Shown: positions 23,622-31,622 of the stretch, one piece after another
Layout of the letters: each line of letters begins with the position of its first letter
Position numbering within the stretch: position 1 is the stretch's first letter
DNA from: Rhodopirellula sp.
Lineage (GTDB): Bacteria > Planctomycetota > Planctomycetia > Pirellulales > Thermoguttaceae
Assembly: GCA_012728855.1 (NCBI GenBank)
Contig: JAAYEH010000269.1
Span: 1-32,763 of the forward strand
DNA: 32,763 nucleotides
Direction of reading: 5' to 3'
Made by a program: the position numbers and the translations under genes
Notes under the pieces: generated by a model
What the model saw: only the letters and a program-made list of their open reading frames with translations
The model's database searches: none
What the model was told of the DNA's origin: nothing

Positions 23622-25622
23622 TCACGGGCCCATGAGTTGCCGCGCGCGGTCGACGAGATCGAGAAACTCGGCACGCTTTCCGCCGGGATCCTCTCCCATC
23701 GCTCCCGCCGCGTACTGCCTGACCGCGGCGAAGGTTGCCTCCCCTGCGTACCGAGAATGTCGCAGCAGCATTCCAAACGCCGCCACGGCGGCGGCGAAAC
23801 GAAAATCGTCCGAGGCCATCGCGAATGTCGCGCCCGAATCGGTGAGGGGGGACACCGTCTCGTCGCTCTGCGCGCCGTCCGGGGCTCTGCAACGCAGTCG
23901 AACCGTCAGCAACTCGCGGCGTCCGCCGGCCAAAGTGCCCGATGCGACGGTTGCAGCCGGAACGATCTCGTACAGCGCGGTGGCCGTATGCCCCGCGTCG
24001 ATCTCGCCCGCCTCTTTTCGCCCATCCCGGAAATCTCCCGTGGCCGTTGCCCGCTTCTCATAGCCGATGAGCCGATAGCGCGCCGCCTCGGCCGGGTTGA
24101 ATTCAACCTGCACCGTCACGTCGCCGGCAATGGTCGCCAGGCCGGGGGACATCGGCTCGGTTTCTCTGGCCTTGATGCCGATCCGGACCAGTCGATGCGC
24201 ATCGTTCCAGGGACATTGGCTGACTTCCGAATGAACGGTGATGGGGCGGTCGCCATCGGGCGGCGGATAGTCGTAGGGAAAGGAATTGACCATTTCTTCG
24301 ATCCGCACGGCGTCGGGCGGGGGCAGTACGCCGGATGTCAAGGACTGCCGGACGATGGCGTAGGAGGTCGTATCAACACCGATCGCGAACGTCGACCGAG
24401 GAACGGCGGCAACGTCGACAAACGGGTTTTCGATGATCGAGGTGTATGCCGCTCCCGCCGCCGCGCGCTCTGGCCTGCCGGTGAGTCCGGGCCTCGTCTC
24501 CATTTCCGGGTTCATCATCATCGCATCCATGCCCGGCATGAGCGGCAATCCCGCCGCAGCCGATGCACTCGGCATCGCTGCCGGGCGTTCGCCTGCCGCA
24601 CGGATCGCGCCGCCCCCAAGTCCGCCACCAAAGGTAGCGGGAGGCTGCGATGCGGGGACGCCCGCCGCACTGAATCCGGCAGTGCGATCTCCAGCGACAC
24701 TATCCGTCGGATAGCCCCCGATTTGGGGCATGACGCCACCGTACGAATGCTGCTCTGTTCCTTCGTTCGGCGCCACACCTGGCACGAGTTCCGCGGGCGT
24801 GGCAGGCGCCGTGGTCGCCGCCAGCCCGTCGCCGGCTTCGTCTTTGAGTTTCTTCTCCGGTTCCGCGAGCGTACGGGCGAGTCGTCCCCGGCGAGCGGCC
24901 GGCGCTTCCACGTTGCTCCGCGCCGGCGCATGGTATCCCGCCTGGTCCGGTTTACGGTCAAGAAGTCGAAGCGGCCGTTCAACCGTCGCGATATCCGCCG
25001 CACCGCTCGCCCGCTCCTTATTGGATTCGCCCCGTGCCATTGGCGTCTGGCTGAACTCGGAGCTTTCCCCACGAACGGACTCCGAAACGACAAGGGGCTT
25101 TCCCGCCGCGGATGACGGCTGATACGACAGGTTTGCGGGCGACTCTTCCATCAACTTCTCTGCTCGATCCGGTCGCGCCAGCGCCACGGTACGATGGTTC
25201 ACGTCTTCCAAGGCCGGCCGGAGGGCTTCAAAAAGAGCAAGGCTGACGGCTGCCACAAGCAAGCAGGCCAACGCGGCGATAGCCGGCAAGCGACGGCGCA
25301 GACCGCCACGCGAGCGAACCGGTGATGCCGGTGATTTCAGGCCGGCATCATCCGAAACGGCCAAACGCCTTTCAATCGTTTCTCGCAGGCTCCGCGAAGG
25401 CGGAGGCAACGGGGCCTGCATGGCGGCTTCGGCCAGATAGTTCGCCAGTGCGCGAAGCTCGCGGATGTTCCGCCGCATCGGCTCCGCCGCATCGCCTTGG
25501 GCCGCATCGAGCGCGGCCTCCACCGACAGCGCTTCGTCACGGGGCAATTCCCCGAGGGCGTAGGCCGTCAGCTTCGCCTGGGCGGTTTCGTCGTATCCGG
25601 GCTTGTGATCGTGCGATGTCAT
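23622..25622 (-). CDS. YfbK/von Willebrand-like membrane protein lacking the VWA domain, probable anti-sigma partner
   Basis: A 666-residue protein. Residues 1-95 carry the 'LTAYALGELPRDEALSVEAAL' type N-terminus found in planctomycete sigma-linked proteins. One membrane helix lies at about 113-133, followed by about 260 residues of Pro/Ala/Gly-rich linker. Residues 397-486 match the vWF N-terminal domain (ENPFVDV, STFAIGVDTTSY, AVRIEEMVNSF, CPWN). Residues 498-666 match the YfbK C-terminal domain (DVTVQVEFNP, YRLIGYEKR, GEIDAGHTATALYE). The VWA domain normally between them, with its DxSxS metal site, is absent; the two flanks join at about 486-497. The start overlaps the sigma gene by 4 bases (ATGA), implying coupling. 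A regulatory role is inferred from context. Confidence 0.88.
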   Translation of the reverse strand: MTSHDHKPGYDETAQAKLTAYALGELPRDEALSVEAALDAAQGDAAEPMRRNIRELRALANYLAEAAMQAPLPPPSRSLRETIERRLAVSDDAGLKSPASPVRSRGGLRRRLPAIAALACLLVAAVSLALFEALRPALEDVNHRTVALARPDRAEKLMEESPANLSYQPSSAAGKPLVVSESVRGESSEFSQTPMARGESNKERASGAADIATVERPLRLLDRKPDQAGYHAPARSNVEAPAARRGRLARTLAEPEKKLKDEAGDGLAATTAPATPAELVPGVAPNEGTEQHSYGGVMPQIGGYPTDSVAGDRTAGFSAAGVPASQPPATFGGGLGGGAIRAAGERPAAMPSASAAAGLPLMPGMDAMMMNPEMETRPGLTGRPERAAAGAAYTSIIENPFVDVAAVPRSTFAIGVDTTSYAIVRQSLTSGVLPPPDAVRIEEMVNSFPYDYPPPDGDRPITVHSEVSQCPWNDAHRLVRIGIKARETEPMSPGLATIAGDVTVQVEFNPAEAARYRLIGYEKRATATGDFRDGRKEAGEIDAGHTATALYEIVPAATVASGTLAGGRRELLTVRLRCRAPDGAQSDETVSPLTDSGATFAMASDDFRFAAAVAAFGMLLRHSRYAGEATFAAVRQYAAGAMGEDPGGKRAEFLDLVDRARQLMGP

Positions 25623-26200
25623 GGCCGTGGTTCCAACCCTATCGATTCAACAGGCGCTGCGCTCGAAGCGGCGGCTCCCTCGAGCAGCTTCCGCGTGAAG
25701 GGATGCTCGCGAAGGCGCTTCAAGGCCCGATGGACGAGGACACGGACGTTTCCCTCGCGCTGCTGGGTTGTCTCGGCGATTTCGCGGTAGCTGAACCCTT
25801 CCGTCCAGAGGTCGATCGCCTCGCGTTGAGCGGTCGGCAAGGCCGCGACCAATTCACTCATCCGCGCGTAAAGATCTCGAGTCTCCGCGCTGGCGGCCGG
25901 GTCCGGCTCGCGGCTGACGTCCAGGTCGGATGCGGCCGTATCGATCGCCTCGGTGTGCCGGCGGCTGCGGAGGGTATCCACCGCTCGATTCCGGCAGACC
26001 GCGAAAAGCCATGGCGCCACCCGGCTGCCCAACTCTTCCGGCGAACGGTCGCAGAGACGCAAAAAGGCATACTGCACCACGTCGCGCGCAGCGTCTTCGT
26101 CGCCCACCAGCCTCGCGGCGTAGCGGGTAAGCCGCCCTTCATACTCGTCAAGAGCCCGTACCACCCATTCGCGGCGGTCGATGGGGCCTGGTTCTGTCAT
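25619..26200 (-). CDS. ECF-family RNA polymerase sigma factor
   Basis: A 193-residue sigma factor. Region 2 spans about residues 20-88 (YAARLVGDEDAARDVVQYAFLRL, then WLFAVCRNRAVDTLR). Region 4 spans about 113-165 (LPTAQREAIDLW, SYREIAETTQQREGNVRVLVHRALKRLR). A short charged linker joins them and regions 1 and 3 are missing, as in ECF sigmas. The next gene begins inside its stop codon and encodes a membrane protein, which could hold this sigma factor in check. A GTAAC-N16-CGTTA element just upstream could be its own promoter. Confidence 0.93.
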   Translation of the reverse strand: MTEPGPIDRREWVVRALDEYEGRLTRYAARLVGDEDAARDVVQYAFLRLCDRSPEELGSRVAPWLFAVCRNRAVDTLRSRRHTEAIDTAASDLDVSREPDPAASAETRDLYARMSELVAALPTAQREAIDLWTEGFSYREIAETTQQREGNVRVLVHRALKRLREHPFTRKLLEGAAASSAAPVESIGLEPRP

Positions 26201-26233
26201 CCATTCACCTGTCGCTCGCCCCGTTCACAAGTA

Positions 26234-26259
26234 TAACGCCCTGCGACGACGGGCGTTAC
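26234..26259 (-). promoter_or_regulatory. Candidate ECF-type autoregulated promoter, also a dyad
   Basis: On the minus strand GTAAC (26259-26255) is followed after 16 bases by CGTTA (26238-26234), 34 bases before the sigma ATG. The -35/-10 pattern and spacing resemble many ECF promoters. The same bases form a dyad TAACGCCC/GGGCGTTA, so it could instead be an operator or a hairpin in the leader. Confidence 0.4.
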
Positions 26260-26329
26260 ACGAAAAATCGCCGCGCCGGATGGCATCTTTGTCCATAACT
26301 TCTGCGTATCGTGCGCGCCGATTTGGGTT

Positions 26330-26417
26330 GTTTAAATGCAACGGCCAATGGCCTGCGGGGGGTAAGGAAACCTGGCATCGCGCATTCCGCGCAGGGCGTT
26401 GGCCGTTGCGGTTAAAC
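26330..26417. repeat. Long imperfect inverted repeat
   Basis: The 19-base arms 26330-26348 and 26399-26417 pair with two mismatches, and pairing extends inward by about 10 bases with two more. The whole would fold into a long hairpin. The inner arm sequence CGCAACGGCCAAC also occurs after hairpin motif copy 2 near 17605. Confidence 0.7.
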
Positions 26418-26639
26418 GAGTCGGTTGCGGTGGAAGGCCGCGTCAGGATTAGTGGGGATTAGCGACGATTAGTGTTCCTCTTCCCCCTTATCTGCTTCTT
26501 GCCTGTTCACCGGGCCTGGTCGTGACTGCCGGCATATTCGATTCCAATCGCGCAGGCAGATCGAAATGCCACCGAGCGGATTTCGTCGTTGCATCATGCA
26601 GTGCTCGGCGTTTCGCCACGAACCGCAGTTGTAAGGTAA

Positions 26640-26670
26640 CCTTTTGTGTTCCATGCTTGCGAACAAAAGG
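26640..26670. promoter_or_regulatory. Hairpin upstream of the HD-GYP gene
   Basis: CCTTTTGTGTTC (26640-26651) pairs with GAACAAAAGG (26661-26670), leaving a two-base bulge and a 9-base loop. There is no T-run after it, so a leader structure or protein site is as likely as a terminator. Confidence 0.35.
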
Positions 26671-26742
26671 GGCTATCAACGGGCTGCCCTCCGCCTAGGG
26701 GCAGCGCCGATTCGTGTTTTTGTCATGGAAAGCCGTTGAGCC

Positions 26743-27945
26743 ATGCTGCGAGTGCCGGTGCATAAGTTACAGCCGGGCATGATCCTTGCCAGGCCGGTTC
26801 CCCTGCCGGACGATCCGCGCCGTTTTCTTCTCCAGCGCGATCGCGAAATACCCTTGGACGTTGTGCCGCGCTTGAAGCAACTGGGAATCATGGACGTATG
26901 GGTTCGGCATCGCGAGTTGGAGTTTCTCGAATACCTCGTCGATCCGGAGTTGGGCGAGCGGCAGCGGGAGGTTTACTCGCATGTCCGCCGCAACTTTGAG
27001 CAGATGATCCGGAATTCCTCGGTGGAATTGGACGTGGTTCACTTCGAGGAATCGATCGGCAGCCTCTTCGAGTTCCTCAAATCCGGTTCGACTGGCGATG
27101 TTCTTTTGCAGAAGCTCGACGCCTTCGACAATTACCTGATATCGCATTCGGCGAACGTCTGTTATCTCGCCCTGCTGGTGGGCATGAAACTCGACCGCTA
27201 CCTGATCGAAGAACGTCGGTTCAAATCGGCCAAAGATGCGAAGGACTTGCACATCCTCGGCCTGGGTTGCCTGCTGCACGACATCGGAAAGATGCACGTT
27301 CCGCCGGCGATTCTCAACAAGCCGGGCAAGCTCGACGACGTCGAAATGGCCGAAATGCGGCGGCATACGAATCACGGCTATGAGATGGTCAGGAGCGCCA
27401 TTCCCGCCGCCGCTGCGTCCATCGTGTTGAACCACCACCAGCGCTGGGACGGCTCGGGGTATCCCGGCCGAATCGACCACCATACCGGCACGGAAGGCGC
27501 GCCGCCGGCCGGCAGGAAGATCCCCGTCTTTGCGAGGATCGCTACGATCGCCGATGTCTATGACGCGGCGACGAGTCGGCGATGCTACTCCGAGGCCAAG
27601 CACCCCGTTCGCGCGTTAGCCGAAATGCGAAACTGGTCGAGAGGCCAGTTCGACCCGGACGTCGAGGCAGCCTTCTATCGAACCGTACCGCCGTTTCCCG
27701 TCGGCCAGGTCGTCACGCTCTCCAATGGAGTCGATGCGGTCGTCGTGGATTTCAACCCCGACTACGCGGTTCGACCGAAGGTTCAGTCGATTCGTACGGC
27801 ACGTGGCCAACGCATTGCCAATCCGTCTCTGGAAGAGATCGATTTGTCGTTCTGCGACGATATCGAGATCGTTTCCGTGGACGGCGAGGATGTGCGACCG
27901 TATGTCGCCGCGCTCGAGGAACTCGAGTTCGCGGCACTGGCGTAG
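26743..27945 (+). CDS. HD-GYP domain phosphodiesterase
   Basis: A 400-residue cytoplasmic protein, probably a cyclic di-GMP phosphodiesterase. The HD pair is H179-D180 in LLHDIGKMHVPPAIL, with HTNHG at 208-212, HHQRWDGSGYP at 231-241 (the GYP motif intact) and DVYDAATSRR at 271-280. A conserved-looking helical region precedes it, including H135 in ISHSANVC. The first 60 residues (VHKLQPGMILARPV) resemble the N-terminal domain often found ahead of HD-GYP modules. The C-terminal 100 residues are a small beta domain. No receiver domain or membrane segment is present, so the input signal is unknown. Confidence 0.92.
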   Translation: MLRVPVHKLQPGMILARPVPLPDDPRRFLLQRDREIPLDVVPRLKQLGIMDVWVRHRELEFLEYLVDPELGERQREVYSHVRRNFEQMIRNSSVELDVVHFEESIGSLFEFLKSGSTGDVLLQKLDAFDNYLISHSANVCYLALLVGMKLDRYLIEERRFKSAKDAKDLHILGLGCLLHDIGKMHVPPAILNKPGKLDDVEMAEMRRHTNHGYEMVRSAIPAAAASIVLNHHQRWDGSGYPGRIDHHTGTEGAPPAGRKIPVFARIATIADVYDAATSRRCYSEAKHPVRALAEMRNWSRGQFDPDVEAAFYRTVPPFPVGQVVTLSNGVDAVVVDFNPDYAVRPKVQSIRTARGQRIANPSLEEIDLSFCDDIEIVSVDGEDVRPYVAALEELEFAALA

Positions 27946-27978
27946 CATCGGCGACAGAATGGGGGTCGCAACCAAGAA

Positions 27979-28069
27979 GGGGTCGGGAGTCTTTTTCCGT
28001 ATCGGCCACCGACCGCGATGGACCTGCCGAGCGGCGGTGGGGCCGATACGGAAAAAGACTCCCGACCCC
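27979..28069. repeat. Perfect 29-base inverted repeat
   Basis: Arms 27979-28007 and 28041-28069 are perfect inverted copies. Pairing continues inward with CCACCG/CGGTGG after a two-base offset. Each arm carries a TTTTT/AAAAA tract, so a transcript in either direction would form a very stable hairpin. It lies 34 bases past the HD-GYP stop and could end transcription both ways. Confidence 0.85.
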
Positions 28070-28185
28070 CTTGCGCCACTTCCACTCTCTCGACTTCTCC
28101 CCGCTTTCCGCGTAAACTCAATTGCTCGGGTGCGGGAAAGCACTGGTTTGCACCCATCGCGGGTTCTTTTCCCTACGGTCGACGG

Positions 28186-30645
28186 ATGCTCAACGCTCGC
28201 TGGATTGCGCTGGTATTGTGTTTGAGCCTTCTGGCTTCGCTGCCGGGCTGCGGCGGTTGCAGTTGTCGCAAGAGGCCCAAGACCCCGGACGAGATGGATC
28301 GCGACAAGGCCGAACTCGAGCGGCGTTTGAGGCTGGAACGAGAAAAACAGAAGCCTCCTCTGGAGGTGAGTTCGCTGATTTCTCTGCCCCACGCCGGCAA
28401 AGCGAAGGCATGCTGGTTCAAGCCGGGACATTGGACCTCAGCCACGTTGGCGGCCAAGGCCAACCACGACGACATCCTCGCCGATCTAGAGATCACGGTC
28501 AGCGATGGGCAGGGACAACCGGTCGGGCTGACGGACTCTGCTTACACACTGTCGATGGTGCGGACGATCGCGCTGCCCAAAAAACAGCCGAAACAATTTG
28601 ATTCGCGTCTCTTCGTGCCGCTTGCCGCGGACAAGGTCCGCGGGTCGGTCCGAATTACCTCTCGAAAAGGAGGCCGACGATTCGAACCGCAGATCCAACC
28701 GCTCGTGGCCATGCCGCCACATCAGTATCGCTTTGTCGTTCTGGCCCGCTGGCCGGAACGATATAAGTATCTCGAGAAACTCGATACCTTCACCGCGCCG
28801 CTGGGCTTTCGATTCGACCTGGCCGATCGCCAATACTTCCGCGTCGAACTGCTGCGGGGCGAGAAGGACATCACGCTTCCCAGCCATGCACTCTTCTGGA
28901 CAAGCATCGCCCATATTCTCTGGGATGACGCCGAGCCGGACGCACTGACCCCGGAACAGCAAACGGCGCTAATCGACTGGCTCCATTGGGGCGGACAGTT
29001 GATCGTCAGCGGCCCGGAATCGATCGACGCCTTGGCGGACAGCTTTCTCGCTCCCTATCTGCCGGCGACCTCGGCGGCGGCGTGGCAGATCACGGCGGAA
29101 GACCTCGTAGCGATCAACGATCGTTGGACCTTGCCCTTATCCGGACATGACGGACGGATGCTCAAGCCCGCCGTGCACTGGCCGGGCATAAGACTCCGCC
29201 CGCACCCCGGGGCCAGGGCGGTTCCCGGCGCCGGCGACCTGCTGGCCGAGAGACGCGTGGGGCGAGGGCGGATCGTTGTGTCGGCGTTTTCGCTCTGGGG
29301 TCGGGAACTCGTCGGCTGGCCGGGGCTGGATGGTTTCTTCAATTCGGCGCTGTTGGCCCATCCGCCTCGCTCGTTCCACGAGGTGGAAGGAGAAACGCGG
29401 ATCACTTGGGCCGGCGGCGAATCGAATCGCCCGGGACCGCCCATCCACGACGCCCGCCGCCTTTGCGATCTTCGCTATTTCACGCGCGACAGCGGTCGCC
29501 GAGTGATCGTCACCGCCGCCGAATCGTCGCTCATCGATGAACCGGCCCGCAAAGTGATCGATAGCGACGTCGCGTCCTGGGACGACTTCAACGACGTCGC
29601 CAATGCGGCGCGGGAATCGCTCCGGCAAGCGGCGCAGATCGAGATACCGAAGCGGACGTTTGTCGTTTGGGTGCTTGCCGTGTACCTGGTGGTGCTGGTG
29701 CCGTTGAACTGGATCGTGTTCCGAATGCTGGGACGGGTGGAGTGGGCGTGGGCGGCCGCACCGCTGATCGCCGTCGCCTGCACGATCGTGGTGATCCGAA
29801 TGGCCCAGCTCGACATTGGCTTCGCGCGGTCGACGACGGAGATCGACGTGGTGGAATTGCAGGGCGAGCATTCACGGGCACACGTGACTCGCTATATGGC
29901 GTTATACACCTCGCTTTCCACCCCTTATGTATTTCGTTTTGTTCAACCCGACGCACTGGTGCTTCCCTTCCCGGCCCAAAGCGGCGACAAGGATACCCAA
30001 GCCCGCTTCGGACGGAGCGAGCTGGAGTACCGTTATGAAAACGATATCGCCCTGAAAGGGCTGCAGATCCGCTCCAACACTACGGGTCTGGCCCACAGCG
30101 AGCAGATGCTCGACCTCGGTGGCGGTCTCTCACTTCGCCTCAAGAAATCCGGCGAGTATGAGTTCTTCAACGGCAGCGACCTGTCGCTCCGCGGCGCCGG
30201 TGTGATCCGAAGACTTGGCGGTGAAAGCAACGGCGGAAAGCCTACGGATGATATCGAGGGATGCTGGCTCGGGGATGTGGCGCCCGGCGCGTCGCTTCCG
30301 GTACGATTCCGCCGGCATCCCGTCGATGCGAAAAAACCACTCTGGCCGCAGAGGAGCCGGCGGCCGGAAACCGCCCGCACACGGCCCTCTGGCACGCTGA
30401 GCCTCCATCGTCTTCTCGCTTTAGCGGAGAAGACCGACCAGATGCAACCCGGCGACGTTCGCCTGGTAGCCTGGACCGATCAACCGCTGCCGGGCGTCGA
30501 GATCCGTCCAGCGGCATCCCAGGCCCGCCAGGTTGGCTTGGTGATCGCGCATCTGGACTATGGCCACCCGCCCAACCCGCGTTCCGACGTCAACAGCCGG
30601 GCCGACGTCGACGCGCAGTACCGGAGAATCCTGCTGGCGGAATAA
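28186..30645 (+). CDS. Large lipoprotein with two membrane helices, ABC-cluster partner
   Basis: An 819-residue protein. An N-terminal hydrophobic segment ends in LPGC (C22), a probable lipobox, then a basic, charged helix (RDKAELERRLRLEREKQ). Residues about 240-420 include 'LIDWLHWGGQLIVSGPESI' and 'GRGRIVVSAFSLWG', a pattern like the glutamine amidotransferase-like fold found in membrane proteins next to ABC exporters. Two membrane helices lie at about 492-512 and 522-542, and the remainder is beta-rich. ATG 28186 is chosen because it gives a signal peptide; the frame is open back to 28018 but there crosses the inverted repeat. It precedes an ABC ATPase and permease, suggesting a shared export or envelope role. 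Confidence 0.8.
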   Translation: MLNARWIALVLCLSLLASLPGCGGCSCRKRPKTPDEMDRDKAELERRLRLEREKQKPPLEVSSLISLPHAGKAKACWFKPGHWTSATLAAKANHDDILADLEITVSDGQGQPVGLTDSAYTLSMVRTIALPKKQPKQFDSRLFVPLAADKVRGSVRITSRKGGRRFEPQIQPLVAMPPHQYRFVVLARWPERYKYLEKLDTFTAPLGFRFDLADRQYFRVELLRGEKDITLPSHALFWTSIAHILWDDAEPDALTPEQQTALIDWLHWGGQLIVSGPESIDALADSFLAPYLPATSAAAWQITAEDLVAINDRWTLPLSGHDGRMLKPAVHWPGIRLRPHPGARAVPGAGDLLAERRVGRGRIVVSAFSLWGRELVGWPGLDGFFNSALLAHPPRSFHEVEGETRITWAGGESNRPGPPIHDARRLCDLRYFTRDSGRRVIVTAAESSLIDEPARKVIDSDVASWDDFNDVANAARESLRQAAQIEIPKRTFVVWVLAVYLVVLVPLNWIVFRMLGRVEWAWAAAPLIAVACTIVVIRMAQLDIGFARSTTEIDVVELQGEHSRAHVTRYMALYTSLSTPYVFRFVQPDALVLPFPAQSGDKDTQARFGRSELEYRYENDIALKGLQIRSNTTGLAHSEQMLDLGGGLSLRLKKSGEYEFFNGSDLSLRGAGVIRRLGGESNGGKPTDDIEGCWLGDVAPGASLPVRFRRHPVDAKKPLWPQRSRRPETARTRPSGTLSLHRLLALAEKTDQMQPGDVRLVAWTDQPLPGVEIRPAASQARQVGLVIAHLDYGHPPNPRSDVNSRADVDAQYRRILLAE

Positions 30646-30693
30646 GATCCAGCCGTTCCTTTTTTCAACCCAGAGACTTCGCTCCTTGCGCCG

Positions 30694-31620
30694 ATGATCG
30701 AACTGAAAGATTTCACCAAACGCTACGGCGACCTGTTGGCCGTCGATCACTTGAACCTGCGGATCGAGCCGGGCGAGACGTTCGGGTTCATCGGCCCCAA
30801 CGGCGCCGGCAAGAGCACGACGATCCGTTTCCTGGCCACGCTGCTCAAAGCGACCGAAGGAGAAGGCACCGTCAACGGCTTCAGCGTCACCAGGCAGCCG
30901 TTGGAGGTTCGTCGCAGCATCGGCTACATGCCCGATAGTTTTGGCGTTTACGACGGTATGAAGGTCTGGGAATTTCTCGACTTTTTCGCCCTCGCCTACC
31001 AGATTCCCCGTTCCCGCCGCAAGCAGGTGATCGGCGACGTGCTCGACCTGCTCGACTTGACCGGCAAACGAAACGACTTCGTCAACAGCCTCTCGCGCGG
31101 GATGAAGCAGCGGCTCTGCCTGGCGAAGACTCTCGTCCACGACCCGCCGGTGCTGATTCTTGACGAGCCGGCCAGCGGGCTGGATCCGCGGGCGCGCGTC
31201 GAAGTCAAGGCCCTCTTGCGGGAACTCCGCCGCATGGGCAAGACGATCCTCATCTCCAGCCACATCCTCACCGAGTTGGCCGATTGCTGCACGAGCATCG
31301 GCATCATCGAGCGGGGCAAGCTTCTCATGCACGGTCCGATCGAGGAGGTCTATCGCCGCATCCATCGTAATCGCATCGTCGTCATCAAGTTCCTCGCGAA
31401 CCTCGAGGCGGGCGTGTCCATTCTCCGCAGCCGGCCCGAGATCCGCGACGTGCAGATCGATGGCCGTCGCGTCACCGTCGAATTGGCCGCCGATGAAGAG
31501 CAACTTGCCACGGTGATGGAACAACTGTTGGCCAACGGGGTGCGTATGCACTCTTTTGCCGAGAAAGATCCGACGCTGGAAGACGTCTTCATGCTCGTCA
31601 CCAAGGGAGCGGTGGCGTAG
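30694..31620 (+). CDS. ABC transporter ATP-binding protein
   Basis: A 308-residue ATPase of the CcmA/NatA export type. Walker A is GPNGAGKS at 34-41, the signature LSRGMKQR at 133-140, Walker B VLILDE at 153-158 and the switch His is H190. Residues 230-308 form the extra C-terminal domain common in ABC-2 exporters. Motif spacing is the same as in the ATPase at 5875-6651, which suggests the two are related. It lies 48 bases after the large lipoprotein and 2 bases before the permease. Confidence 0.95.
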   Translation: MIELKDFTKRYGDLLAVDHLNLRIEPGETFGFIGPNGAGKSTTIRFLATLLKATEGEGTVNGFSVTRQPLEVRRSIGYMPDSFGVYDGMKVWEFLDFFALAYQIPRSRRKQVIGDVLDLLDLTGKRNDFVNSLSRGMKQRLCLAKTLVHDPPVLILDEPASGLDPRARVEVKALLRELRRMGKTILISSHILTELADCCTSIGIIERGKLLMHGPIEEVYRRIHRNRIVVIKFLANLEAGVSILRSRPEIRDVQIDGRRVTVELAADEEQLATVMEQLLANGVRMHSFAEKDPTLEDVFMLVTKGAVA

Positions 31621-31622
31621 CC

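Larger units (their letters stand above)
26201..26742. other. Intergenic region between the sigma factor and HD-GYP genes
   Basis: No convincing gene in 542 bases. It holds the ECF promoter candidate, the long inverted repeat at 26330-26417, and a hairpin at 26640-26670. The stretch 26418-26639 shows nothing I can name. Confidence 0.6.

Noticed and set aside
27979..28069. Terminal repeats of an insertion sequence
   Set aside because: Only 33 bases lie between the arms, so no transposase can be inside; a palindromic unit or terminator fits better.
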